Assembly: GCA_009833045.1 (NCBI GenBank)
Contig: WUUP01000004.1
Coordinates: 310,001 to 374,000 of the forward strand
DNA from: Saprospirales bacterium GYS_P2D
Lineage (GTDB): Bacteria; Bacteroidota; Bacteroidia; Chitinophagales; Saprospiraceae
Reading direction: 5' to 3'
DNA length: 64,000 nucleotides
Positions 26,173 through 36,055 of this stretch are shown piece after piece. How positions within the stretch are numbered: position 1 is the first letter of the stretch; each line of letters begins with the position of its first letter. The notes below the pieces were generated by a model. The model saw nothing but the letters and a program-made list of their open reading frames with translations, made no database searches and was not told where the DNA came from. Made by a program: the position numbers and the translations under genes.

Positions 26173-28227
26173 ATGGGTACTACTAAATTTTTGTCCTTTG
26201 ATATCGATGATACTGTACTGGCCGAAAAGCATCAGACTAATGGATTTTATCAAAAATGGAACCGGCTGATATTCAATCATCCTGTACTCCTCTGCTACAA
26301 TACAGGGAGACTGATGAATGATACGCTACGGCTCATCGAAAATAGAAAACTACCAGCTCCTCAATACATCATATCGGGTGTAGGTACATCGATCTATGAC
26401 TACCAAAATCGGGTAGTGCTCAAAGAGTTTAATCAAATACTCGAAGAGGGATGGGATCGTGATATGGTAGAAGAGATAGTAGCCTCCACTGATCTGCCAA
26501 TCCGCAGACAGCCCTCTCACTACCAGAATGCTTATAAGTCCAGTTGGTTTTATGAAGGAGCGGCAGAAGAAGATATCAAAGCCCTGAAAAAAATGCTAAA
26601 GGCCCAGAGCATGGATGTCAACGTGATCTATAGTAGCAATATTCATCTGGATATTCTCCCCAGATACGCTAATAAAGGGAATGCACTCGAGTGGCTCCTC
26701 GATCATCTCGATATACCTGCCAATGATACTATCGTAGCGGGCAATAGTGGTAATGATGCTGCCATGTATGGCATAGACGAGGTACGTGGCATAGTAGTAG
26801 CTAATGCTCAGCCAGAGCTGAAGAATATAGCTAATGAGGAACATACTTATCTGGCCTCGGCATCTCTACACGAAGGGGTACTGGAGGGACTCCATCATCA
26901 TGGCCTACAGTATCATGAGGTGTCTGAACAAGAAGAGTCTGATCTCCAGCAGATCAACCTCATGGAGCCAAAAGACATAAAAGATATCACGGCAGAACAG
27001 TATCAACAGATCCTCGAGGGATACGAGCAGGCGGTCCAAGTCATCAAGAAAAACATAACGCCTATTGGATTTTCGGCCTGCTCACTCGATGATAATGAGA
27101 CCTCTGGTACGGATGTCAACTATAAGAGTGTCTGGGCTCGTGATGGATCTATCACGATCACAGGTACCCTCTCACTGATAGACGATCCAGAGATATTAGC
27201 CTGTCAGCGCAGGACGCTCGAGACGCTGCTCCATCATGTCTCCCCATCGGGTCAGACTCCGTCTAATGTGCGTATCGAGACACAGGAGCCAGACTACTCA
27301 GGGGTAGGAGGGATCTGTAGTATCGATGGAGGCCTATGGTTGATTATCGCTTTTCATGATTTCGTCAAGGCCACGGGCGAAATAGACTTCTTACGAAAGC
27401 ATCAGAATAAGCTCGCTCAAGTCATGAACTGGCTATCTGCACAAGATGGTAATAATGATGCCCTTCTTGAGATCCCGGAGGCAGGAGACTGGACGGATCT
27501 CTTTGGTCGTAGCTACAATGTGCTGTACGACGAGGTGCTCTGGTATCGTGTCAATGTCTGCTATGCACGCCTCATGGAGCTACTGGGCGATCACTCTAAA
27601 GCAGGAGACTACATGTCCTGGTCAGAGGTGATAAAGCAAGCCATTATCAAAGATTTTTGGCCGACTACGCAGCCAGCAGGGGCAAGTAAGGTGGGATTTG
27701 ATGAGCAGCAGTACTCGCTGGGAGATGCACGCTATCTGATTGCTCAGGTGACTCCTTTTGACTTCAGCTGGCGATGTGATGTCTATGGCAATGTGCTCGC
27801 ACATCTGTACCATGTAGTCGATAAGGATAAAGCGATGACGACATTCCGATTTATCTGGGGTGCTGGAGCCAATGAGCCATTCCCCGTACAGAATGTCTAT
27901 CCTGCGGTCAGTGCCGGAGATCCTGACTGGAGACCCTACTACACAGTCAATCTGCTGAACCTGCCACATCACTATCACAATGGTGGTATCTGGCCATTCG
28001 TAGGTGGCGCATGGGTGCGGAATATCAATAAGCTCGGTCTGCATCACCTCGCTCTCAAAGAACTATACAAACTATCTGAAATCAATAAGCTCGGAGTATT
28101 CAATGAATGGGAATTCAACGAATGGGCACATGGTGTCACTGGCCGACCGATGGGCAAAGCCTATCAAGCATGGTCGGCCGCTGAGTATATCCATGCCTGT
28201 CATGACCTCCAGCTAATCAATAAGTAA
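26173..28227 (+). CDS. Fusion of sucrose-phosphate-phosphatase-like HAD domain and six-hairpin glycosidase
   Basis: 684 residues. Residues 1-240 form a HAD-IIB phosphatase of the sucrose-6-phosphate phosphatase type: FLSFDIDDTVLA (DxD nucleophile), CYNTGRLMND, and TIVAGNSGNDAAMY. Residues about 275-680 form an (alpha/alpha)6-type glycosidase with NYKSVWARDGSITITGTLSL, IDGGLWLIIAFHDF and EAGDWTDLFGRSY, most like invertase or debranching-type enzymes. A sucrose-type phosphate-removing domain fused to a hydrolase is striking, since one would make and the other cleave a disaccharide. It is 21 bp before a glycosyltransferase gene. The 15-bp TCTAAAACTACCTAT occurs twice upstream (26102 and 26160), of unknown meaning. 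Confidence 0.8.
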   Translation: MGTTKFLSFDIDDTVLAEKHQTNGFYQKWNRLIFNHPVLLCYNTGRLMNDTLRLIENRKLPAPQYIISGVGTSIYDYQNRVVLKEFNQILEEGWDRDMVEEIVASTDLPIRRQPSHYQNAYKSSWFYEGAAEEDIKALKKMLKAQSMDVNVIYSSNIHLDILPRYANKGNALEWLLDHLDIPANDTIVAGNSGNDAAMYGIDEVRGIVVANAQPELKNIANEEHTYLASASLHEGVLEGLHHHGLQYHEVSEQEESDLQQINLMEPKDIKDITAEQYQQILEGYEQAVQVIKKNITPIGFSACSLDDNETSGTDVNYKSVWARDGSITITGTLSLIDDPEILACQRRTLETLLHHVSPSGQTPSNVRIETQEPDYSGVGGICSIDGGLWLIIAFHDFVKATGEIDFLRKHQNKLAQVMNWLSAQDGNNDALLEIPEAGDWTDLFGRSYNVLYDEVLWYRVNVCYARLMELLGDHSKAGDYMSWSEVIKQAIIKDFWPTTQPAGASKVGFDEQQYSLGDARYLIAQVTPFDFSWRCDVYGNVLAHLYHVVDKDKAMTTFRFIWGAGANEPFPVQNVYPAVSAGDPDWRPYYTVNLLNLPHHYHNGGIWPFVGGAWVRNINKLGLHHLALKELYKLSEINKLGVFNEWEFNEWAHGVTGRPMGKAYQAWSAAEYIHACHDLQLINK

Positions 28228-28248
28228 ATAGAAATAAATCATATCGCT

Positions 28249-29532
28249 ATGCAAAAAATATTAATGTTATCAGTACACGGCTATGTAGCTGCAGAACCCG
28301 AACTTGGTAAGCCTGACACAGGAGGTCAGGTCGTCTATGTCCTCGAATTAGCCAATCGCTTTAGCAGGCTGGGAGTATCTGTAGATCTGGTCACACGCCA
28401 ATTTGAAGATCAGCCAGAGCAAGATGAGGTCAATGACTTCTTTAAAGTATGGAGAGTGCCTTTTGGCGGTAAAAAGTTCATCCGCAAGGAAGATATGCAT
28501 GAGCATCTCAGCACCATGACGACTAATTTGCTCTCCAAAATCCGCAGTTCGGGGACTCAATATGATATCGTCTACTCTCACTATTGGGATGCTGGCTGGG
28601 TAGGGCAAAAAATCGCAGAGGAACTTAATATCCCCCACGTACATACACCTCATTCGCTGGGCTGGTGGAAAAAGCATAATCTCGGTACGGACATGGACGA
28701 GAAAGAAATGGAAAAGACCTACCGATTTGATGAGCGAATCAAAAAAGAGTACTTCGTCTATCAGATGTGCAATCATGTCATCGCCACTACTGAGCAGCAG
28801 ACAGAGATACTCCGCAATAACTATGACCTTCTCGATCGACGAATCACTACTATACCTCCAGGAATGGATGAAGAGCGTTTTTCGCCAGTAATCCGAGAGG
28901 AGCTCGTCAAGAAGCGGAAAAAATATGGTTTCAAAGAACATGATGTGCTGGCACTCGGTAGGATGGCGTATAACAAAGGACACGATCTACTGATACGAGC
29001 CATGCCTACCGTCATCGATCTGGTACCAGATGCACGACTCGTGGCGGCCATAGGTAGCGATGGCTCAGAGCAAGACAAAAAAGGTCTAAATGAACTTAAA
29101 GCTCTCGCCAAAGAACTGGGTATCGCCGACAAAATCGTCTGGAAGCCATATGTCCCTGATGAAGACTTGTCCAATTTTTATCGCTGTGCGGCAGTGTTTG
29201 CGCTATCATCGAGGTACGAGCCGTTTGGCATGGTGGCGATTGAAGCCATGGCGAGTGGTACACCGACTGTCATCACTAAGCATGGAGGACTGAATGATAT
29301 TGTGAGATTTGGCCGGGAGGCACTCACTGCAGATCCTAATCGTGCAGTAGAGTATGGCACGATGCTCGCTATGCCAATGCTATATCCCGATCTGGCCCAG
29401 GAGATATCTCGAGAGGGCGCCCGATTTGCTCGGAGGTACTTTGGCTGGACAGGTATCGCTAAGCGGAAATTAGAAATATTCGAAAGATTGATAGGGCAAA
29501 ACTCACGGTCCTATCAATCGCTACAGGTATGA
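28249..29532 (+). CDS. GT4 glycosyltransferase, sucrose-phosphate-synthase-like
   Basis: 427 residues. The N-terminal segment PELGKPDTGGQVVYVLELANRF matches the donor/acceptor loop of sucrose-phosphate synthase and sucrose synthase, and HTPHSLGWWKKHNLG, IPPGMDEERFSP and SSRYEPFGMVAIEAMASGTPTV (with the E-x7-E region) are typical of GT4 retaining enzymes. With the preceding phosphatase it would make a phosphorylated disaccharide and then remove the phosphate. Sucrose, mannosylfructose or a related compatible solute are all possible; the sugar cannot be fixed from sequence. Confidence 0.82.
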   Translation: MQKILMLSVHGYVAAEPELGKPDTGGQVVYVLELANRFSRLGVSVDLVTRQFEDQPEQDEVNDFFKVWRVPFGGKKFIRKEDMHEHLSTMTTNLLSKIRSSGTQYDIVYSHYWDAGWVGQKIAEELNIPHVHTPHSLGWWKKHNLGTDMDEKEMEKTYRFDERIKKEYFVYQMCNHVIATTEQQTEILRNNYDLLDRRITTIPPGMDEERFSPVIREELVKKRKKYGFKEHDVLALGRMAYNKGHDLLIRAMPTVIDLVPDARLVAAIGSDGSEQDKKGLNELKALAKELGIADKIVWKPYVPDEDLSNFYRCAAVFALSSRYEPFGMVAIEAMASGTPTVITKHGGLNDIVRFGREALTADPNRAVEYGTMLAMPMLYPDLAQEISREGARFARRYFGWTGIAKRKLEIFERLIGQNSRSYQSLQV

Positions 29533-29556
29533 TAGCGGATCAGATAGAGAACTCAT

Positions 29557-31623
29557 TTAAGCCAGCTCGTACTGCCGTATGTGCAGCGTGACCTCAGTGC
29601 CCGAGGAGGAGTCTATATTTAGTTTGGCTTGGAGTTGATCTAAGAAGACATGTATTAATCGATAGCCAAATGATTCTTTAAGCGCATCCATCGATGCGTG
29701 GTCCATGCCGACGCCATCATCTGAGACCCTTAGGATGAGCTGAGCATCAGACTCTGCCATGGATACGCTAATTATCCCTTTTCGCTGATCTGGGAAGGCA
29801 TGCTTGAGCGAATTGCTGATTAATTCATTGACGATCAGGCCAATAGGGATGACCGAGTCGACATCAAGATTGAGATCTTCTATATCTATCTGGAGAGAAA
29901 TCTGATCTGGACGGATGTTATACGAATCAAAAAGGCCTCGGATCAATTTAGTAAAGTACTCCTCCATATCCACACCTGTGAGATTGTCTTCTTGATAGAG
30001 ATTTTGGTGTATTAGTGCCATAGATTGGACTCGATCCTGACCCTCTCTGAGTGCTGATAGCGCCGTGTTATCTTGGACATGAGCACTTTGGAGATTGAGT
30101 AGAGAGCTGATGAACTGTAGATTGTTTTTCACTCGATGATGGATCTCCTGGAGCAGGGTTTGTTTTTCGAGAAGCGCTTTGTTAATGATTTCGTTTTGGG
30201 TCTTAGTCTTTCGCAGTAGGCTATAGATGTACCACAGTAATCCACATAATGAAGCTAAGCCAATGGTCAAAACAATATTTCTATCTCTGACTCTTTTGAT
30301 TCTGGCTTGATCCTCTGCTTGCTGAGCATTAAGCTTTACTATTTCCTTTTCTTTCTTTTCGGTTTCGAGTTGTTCATTGAGAGTGATGACTTGTTTATCG
30401 AGTTCTACTTGATAGATACTATCTTTTATCGTGTTATAATTTTTTAATGCTGCCAATGCTTTATTTGATTGACCTAAGTCTTCATAGATTTTACTATAGC
30501 TTTCTTGGATACGCATGGAGGCGGTGAGCATGCCATCAGTGGATTCGCTGATTTTCTCAGCTTCAGAGAGCAGCTCGAGAGCTTCTTGATATCTGGAGAG
30601 TCGACCCAGTGAGTTAGCCATACCGACGAGGCTATTCACCTTTTCACGAGGAGGGGCATTGTCTTTTCTGATGGCATATGCCTTTTGATTGGCTTCATAG
30701 GCTTTGTCATATTGTTCGAGTTGTTGATAGCTATTTGCCTGATTGCCATATATGAAGGCTAACAATCCTTGATTTCGATCCAGTTTTTGGGCCAGGCCAT
30801 AGGCATCATCATATAGCTCGAGGGCCTCATTATGTAGTCCTTGTCGACCTTTGACATTAGCTATATTGAGTATGCAGGTGGCCATAGCGTCATAGTTGTT
30901 CACGGATTCATACTGAGTCAGTGCACTACTATAGTATTCGATAGCTTGATCATATTGTTTACTATTCTTATAGATGATGCCCAATACCACGTCTGAGCTG
31001 GCTGCTTTGATGGGATCATTTATAGTCTCATAGATATCTTTCGAGGTATTGAGATATCCGATTGCTTTGTCAGTGTTGCTGGCCCGTCTTTCCAGATTTC
31101 CCATTTTATAATAGCTCTGAGCGACTAATGCTGTATCGCTACTATTATCTCGTCCATCTATTATAGTCGAGAATAGCTCTCTCGCTTTATCAAACTCTTG
31201 ACGACGCTCTGCTATCGCTCCTTCTACGAAAGTGATTTTGAGTGCCTTTTCTGGTAGCGAGGCATAGACTGATATGCTACGAGCGCTATCAAGGTAGAGT
31301 GTCGCTTGTTCAGTATCATGCTTGGTATATTGGGCAGCTATCTCTGTGTAGAGCTTAGCTCTATCCATTTGATCCGTGGTCTGGCTCAGTACGATCTTCA
31401 TACTATCTATGGACTGTCCATACCCGAGACAGCTGATACTACAGAATAGCACGATGAACAAACGTCGGAAAAAGCGCTCAAGTAGATTTCCCTTTGTGTC
31501 TTCATTCTCAATGGAAAAGGTGGATTGATTGATTTTTTGGTCTATCTCTACGAGGAAGTACTTCGCCCATTCGGCTGCCATGATTGACCCATTTGGATCT
31601 TTATTTCTATCTGTTTCATTCAT
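29557..31623 (-). CDS. TPR-containing histidine kinase (HisKA_2 type)
   Basis: 688 residues as drawn. A hydrophobic segment with signal-peptide character (RLFIVLFCSISCLGYGQ, about 55-71) is preceded by an odd 50-residue N-terminal extension, so a later start is possible. About seven tetratricopeptide repeats (80-400) are predicted to be periplasmic, then one membrane helix (about 455-470), HisKA_2 with LLQEIHHRVKNNLQFISSLLNLQ, and a HATPase domain with NELISNSLKHAF and DDGVGMD. It is 12 bp downstream of the response regulator gene, which it probably phosphorylates. Confidence 0.85.
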   Translation of the reverse strand: MNETDRNKDPNGSIMAAEWAKYFLVEIDQKINQSTFSIENEDTKGNLLERFFRRLFIVLFCSISCLGYGQSIDSMKIVLSQTTDQMDRAKLYTEIAAQYTKHDTEQATLYLDSARSISVYASLPEKALKITFVEGAIAERRQEFDKARELFSTIIDGRDNSSDTALVAQSYYKMGNLERRASNTDKAIGYLNTSKDIYETINDPIKAASSDVVLGIIYKNSKQYDQAIEYYSSALTQYESVNNYDAMATCILNIANVKGRQGLHNEALELYDDAYGLAQKLDRNQGLLAFIYGNQANSYQQLEQYDKAYEANQKAYAIRKDNAPPREKVNSLVGMANSLGRLSRYQEALELLSEAEKISESTDGMLTASMRIQESYSKIYEDLGQSNKALAALKNYNTIKDSIYQVELDKQVITLNEQLETEKKEKEIVKLNAQQAEDQARIKRVRDRNIVLTIGLASLCGLLWYIYSLLRKTKTQNEIINKALLEKQTLLQEIHHRVKNNLQFISSLLNLQSAHVQDNTALSALREGQDRVQSMALIHQNLYQEDNLTGVDMEEYFTKLIRGLFDSYNIRPDQISLQIDIEDLNLDVDSVIPIGLIVNELISNSLKHAFPDQRKGIISVSMAESDAQLILRVSDDGVGMDHASMDALKESFGYRLIHVFLDQLQAKLNIDSSSGTEVTLHIRQYELA

Positions 31624-31635
31624 ATGATGGAATAC

Positions 31636-32283
31636 TTATTGGGTCAGTAGGTGAATGATCTTATGGAGAGCGTCGTTACGGTTTTTAGCATCCATCTTAT
31701 TTAATAGATGTCGGATATGATACTTGACTGTAGTCACAGCTATGTGCCGCTTTTCGCTGATCTGATCATTAGTCAGTCCAGCAATGATATCAGTGAGCAT
31801 CTCATATTCTCTATCAGAGATATGATCTACACTGATTTTTTCGATTTTCTCCTTAGTGATTGACAGTTTATCCAACTCAGCGCTGTGCTTATGTAGGGCT
31901 ATCTCGATCGCAGATAGAAGGTCAAAGGTATTAATGGGTTTGACGATATAGCCATAGGGTAGAGTGCGCTTAGCTCGATCGAGAGTAACTCTGTCGGATA
32001 GGGCCGTAATATAGATGAGCGGAGTCTGACGATGATCCCGCACATACTCAGCCACTGCGATCCCGTCTATATCTCCACGTACATTGATATCGCAGAGGAT
32101 GAGATCGGGAGTGTGTATCTCCAGATAGCGGATAGCCGTATCACCTGCATGACGTATCGCCGCTACATCATAGCCCAGCCGCTGCACTCGCAGTGCGATG
32201 TCCTGTGCGACCAGTGCTTCATCTTCGAGAATGAAGACACTGATATTGTCTGTGAGGTCGTTTTGGCTATCGGCTGTCGTCAT
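31636..32283 (-). CDS. LuxR-type response regulator
   Basis: 215 residues. N-terminal receiver with DLILCDINVRGDIDG (phospho-Asp in CDI) and YIVKPIN, and C-terminal LuxR helix-turn-helix with ISDREYEMLTDIIAGLTNDQISEKRHIAVTTVKYHIRHLLNKM. First gene of a two-gene operon with the TPR kinase. Targets are unknown. Confidence 0.88.
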   Translation of the reverse strand: MTTADSQNDLTDNISVFILEDEALVAQDIALRVQRLGYDVAAIRHAGDTAIRYLEIHTPDLILCDINVRGDIDGIAVAEYVRDHRQTPLIYITALSDRVTLDRAKRTLPYGYIVKPINTFDLLSAIEIALHKHSAELDKLSITKEKIEKISVDHISDREYEMLTDIIAGLTNDQISEKRHIAVTTVKYHIRHLLNKMDAKNRNDALHKIIHLLTQ

Positions 32284-32322
32284 TGATGTCCTAAGATAAG
32301 TAGTAGGTTCTTCTGATAATCC

Positions 32323-34628
32323 TTAGTACAAGGTAAATACCCAGACTGATAAAGAAAAAGTATCTGTATCCAACGTAGCTCCCTCAGAAATATCTATAGT
32401 ATAACTATGTGCTGCAGTATCTAATGTCACCATTTTGTCAGCGGGGATCATCACTTTGTCACATGCATTGGGTACACGATTGAGATCCCAATTATTCGAC
32501 TCAGACCAGTCACTTGGCACGAAAGAAGGCCCATCAAAGGTGATGGTAGCCAAAGAGGAACAGTAATTACCACAATCTCGCATATCACCCGAGATAGTCC
32601 AACCATGATTATCGATGAGCTTCTGTCGAGCATCCTCGGCGATGCAATACTCTAATCCATCAGCACCTAAGTCTACATTTGTCTGAACGCTCTGCGCTGT
32701 CCACCCTATGAGTGTCTTGTCGTAATTTTCTCTGGATAGATTAGAATTATTGAACATACCTATCATGTTAATTACACTTGAAATATTCCAATTGCTCAAA
32801 TCCTGATTAAAATTATCAGCGCTAAAGAACATATGTGACATTACTGTTACATTGGAAGTGTTCCAGTCTAAGGGTTGATCAAAGGATGTAGCACTATAAA
32901 ACATGAGATCCATAAATATTACATTGGAGGTGTTCCAGTCTAAAGGTTGATTAAAGGATGTAGCATTATAAAACATAGCAACCATGTCTTGTACATTTTC
33001 GGTATTCCAATAAAGTGGCTGATTAAAGGAACTTGCATCATAAAATACTCCTTGCATATTAGTGATACTGTCAGTACTCCAATTTGAAATGTTACCGTTG
33101 AAATTTGAACATTCGGCAAACATATACGATAGATCAGTTACTGAACTTAAATCGGGGGTGTCGGTGCTACCATATACGAGATTTTGACACCCCGTGAAGG
33201 CAGTCCTCATCGTGTTCCATTCTATATCTCCCCAGTTATCAATACTTATGATTTTATTTCTATCACCCCCATTGCTGCCACCAAAATGAATCCTTGGGAA
33301 GTCACCATAGATGGCAACTTGATAGGTACCTGCTGCACCATAGTCATGAATGATTGTACCGGTTACTCCTGTGTCATCGATGATACCATCGTTTTCCCAG
33401 TCCACACCATACAGATAGCCTGTCCCAGTGGTTGGTATTCGAATAGATGTCGAGGACGAGCTGCCAGGTAGATCTGTTTGCCAAGTAGTAATAAAGGCCG
33501 AACACGGGTTTAAGTCTCCTGTAATAATCCATCCATTATTGAGGATTAGGCTGTCTCGATCATCCTCGGCTTCACAGTATTGTAGACCATATGCACCGAG
33601 AGTGACATTAGATTGGACATTTTGAGCAACCCATTTAGATAATGTGGCATCATAATTTTTTCTTGAGAGACCTGTGCTGTCGAGCATCTCAGTCATGTGG
33701 GAAACTCCAGAAATGTCCCAGTCCCCAAGATCTTGATCAAATGATCTGGCCCCAGAAAACATACGATTCAAGTTGGGCGCACTTATAGTCCAGTCAAGTG
33801 GGTGATCGAATGAGCTGGCTCCTTGAAACATGCTTTCTAAATTGGTTACATTTTCGACATTCCAAACGGCTACTTCTGATTGTTTGAATTTTATGGCATT
33901 TTGGAACATGGCCTTCATATTGGTTACCATTGTGGTGTTCCAATTATTCATAACTCCATTAAATCTGGTAGCGGACTGAAACATTAGACTCATATTCTCG
34001 ACTTTGCTTACATCCCAATCCAATCCTGATCAAATTCATATGCATGACGAAACATCCCACTCATAATGGTGACATTCGAAGTGTTCCAATAAAGTGCTTG
34101 ATTAAAAATTCGAGCATTATCAAATAAGCTGGACATGTCGGTGACATTTTCAGTATTCCAATTAGAAATGTCACCGTTGAACTTGGTGCAATACGCAAAC
34201 ATCCATGACATATCGCTTACTTTACTTAGGTCAGGTTGATCGACCGCTGAATATTCTAATTTGCTGCAAGCTAAGAATGCCTCATTCATCGTCTCCCAAG
34301 AGATCTCTCCCCAATTATCGATACTTAGGAACTTACTCTTATCGCTTCCATTGGTGCCTCCAAAGTGAATCCTTGGGAAGTCACCATAGATAGCTATCTG
34401 AAAAGTGTCTGCTACCCCATAATCATGAGTAATAGTACCTGTGATACCGTAGTCATCAATGTTGCCATCATTCTCCCAGTCTACATCATACTTATAGCCG
34501 GAGCCTGTAGTTGGTATTTTGACAGTGGTAGACATAGGTGTAGTCGCCCAGGTAGTGATGAATGCCTCCTCTTGGGCGGAAATATGCGTAGCAATGCATA
34601 TGGTGAGGAAAGTGATTATATGATTCAT
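32323..34628 (-). pseudogene. BspA-like DUF285 surface protein gene interrupted by a frameshift
   Basis: The upstream part (34628-34008) has a signal peptide (MNHIITFLTICIATHISAQ), a PKD-like region and DUF285 repeats, and ends FDQDWIGM. The downstream part (34023-32323, 566 codons) begins MDWDVSKVENMSLMFQ and continues the same repeat (FxxDLDWDVSxVxxMxxMFxxA). Adding one base near 34020-34030, most simply a T in GGATTGG, restores FDQDLDWDVS. The joined protein would have about 768 residues with two PKD-like units and two blocks of DUF285 repeats, and a C-terminal domain without an obvious type IX sorting signal. Either a real inactivating or phase-variable deletion, or a sequencing error. 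Confidence 0.8.
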
Positions 34629-34724
34629 GCTGCTTTTTTTTAATCACGAATCTCCTCAACATTAGTCTCAGTTTTCCTATCCCTGGGGATAGTTATAATA
34701 AGGCTCTTAGCGTTTTCAAGTGGA

Positions 34725-36044
34725 TCAGACCTTCATCGGATGCCATCCAGATTCATATTCTCGTTCCCAGCGAGCATTGGCACCAGCCTGTTTTGGTCGC
34801 CCTTCTCGATCCATGGTCAGTCTGCCTCCATTTTCTTGAGCTATGTTGCCGAGATGGCAGAGGATATTGCTGCGATTAGCATCATGAGCTGGAGCATGTA
34901 GTGGGGTTCCTTCTACTATGGCTTTGCGCCAGTTTTCCATATGATATTCGGTGAGCTGATCATCACTACTGAGATTAGTACCACCTTGATCTTGAGCTTC
35001 TTTACGCTCTTTGATGAGCTGACCATGTAGATCGTAGAGCTCATATCCATTTCGATCGAGGATGATGGTCCCAGCTGATCCATAAAACATTGTACCACGA
35101 CCTCTGCCATACGGCTTGAGGTTAGTACAGCTTTTACCGTCCCAGGTGATGGTGCTACCATTGTCCATAGTGTAGGTGACGTGCTGGGTGTCGTAGTACT
35201 CCCAGTCATCCTGATAGTGATATCTACCACCACGTGAGTCGACGGCCACAGCATGATCTGCCTGTAGTCCCCAGCGAGCTATATCCAGCTCATGCATCGC
35301 ATTATTATTGATCTCTCCTGTGCCCCAGTGTTTGAACCAATGCCAATTGTAGTGCACATAGTTGTCATGATAGTCACGACGAGGAGCGCAAGCCTGCCAA
35401 AGGTCCCAGTCGAGCCATTCAGGTACAGGAGTTGATTTTCCCTGCCCTATACTCTTCCGATCATTAGTGTACCAAGTGTCGACGATATTGACTTTGCCGA
35501 TCTCACCATCATGGATCATAGCAATTGCTTCCTGAGAGATCGCTGATGAGCGTTGTTGGTTGCCGATTTGTACTTTCAGCCCAGTGTCTCTTTGTGTTTT
35601 GACGAGCCATTCTCCTTCAGAAGGATTGTAGGAGCAGGGTTTTTCGCAGTAGACATTGAGCCCCTGCTTCATCGCATAGATGGCAAAAGGCGCATGTGTG
35701 AAGTCAGCCGTAGCGATGATCACGCCGTTCAGATCTGGATGCTGGATCATCTCTCGATAGTCTTTGTAGACTTTGATTTTTAGCGCTTGCGTTTCTTCGG
35801 CTATTGCTTTCTCTTTATCTCTGACTCGGCTATCTACATCACAGATAGCGATCACATCGATCAGTGGATTTCGCTGAGCTATCTTGGAGAGTACATGACC
35901 TCGACCATTGAGCCCTACGATACCTACCTGTATACGATCATTAGCCCCGGGTATTCGATTTTGGCTGACGCACTGTGCGAATGGTAATCCTGCCATCACG
36001 GCGGCAGAAGTCTTGATGAAGTGTCTTCTATTCTTTTGCTTCAT
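34725..36044 (-). CDS. Gfo/Idh/MocA-family oxidoreductase with Tat-like signal
   Basis: About 439 residues from the ATG at 36044, chosen because it opens with MKQKNRRHFIKTSAAVMAGLPFA, a twin-arginine-like signal; the longer frame to 36152 runs into the preceding gene. Rossmann part with QVGIVGLNGRGHVLSKIAQ and CDVDSR, then YCEKPCSYNPSEGEWLV, the EKP motif of the family. Likely periplasmic NAD(P)-dependent sugar or polyol oxidoreductase. The preceding DUF1080 gene ends 11 bp upstream, so they form an operon. Confidence 0.85.
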   Translation of the reverse strand: MKQKNRRHFIKTSAAVMAGLPFAQCVSQNRIPGANDRIQVGIVGLNGRGHVLSKIAQRNPLIDVIAICDVDSRVRDKEKAIAEETQALKIKVYKDYREMIQHPDLNGVIIATADFTHAPFAIYAMKQGLNVYCEKPCSYNPSEGEWLVKTQRDTGLKVQIGNQQRSSAISQEAIAMIHDGEIGKVNIVDTWYTNDRKSIGQGKSTPVPEWLDWDLWQACAPRRDYHDNYVHYNWHWFKHWGTGEINNNAMHELDIARWGLQADHAVAVDSRGGRYHYQDDWEYYDTQHVTYTMDNGSTITWDGKSCTNLKPYGRGRGTMFYGSAGTIILDRNGYELYDLHGQLIKERKEAQDQGGTNLSSDDQLTEYHMENWRKAIVEGTPLHAPAHDANRSNILCHLGNIAQENGGRLTMDREGRPKQAGANARWEREYESGWHPMKV

Positions 36045-36055
36045 GATGACAGATA

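Noticed and set aside
28348-28983. 211-codon antisense ORF in the glycosyltransferase gene
   Set aside because: Shadow frame; the sense gene has clear GT4 motifs.
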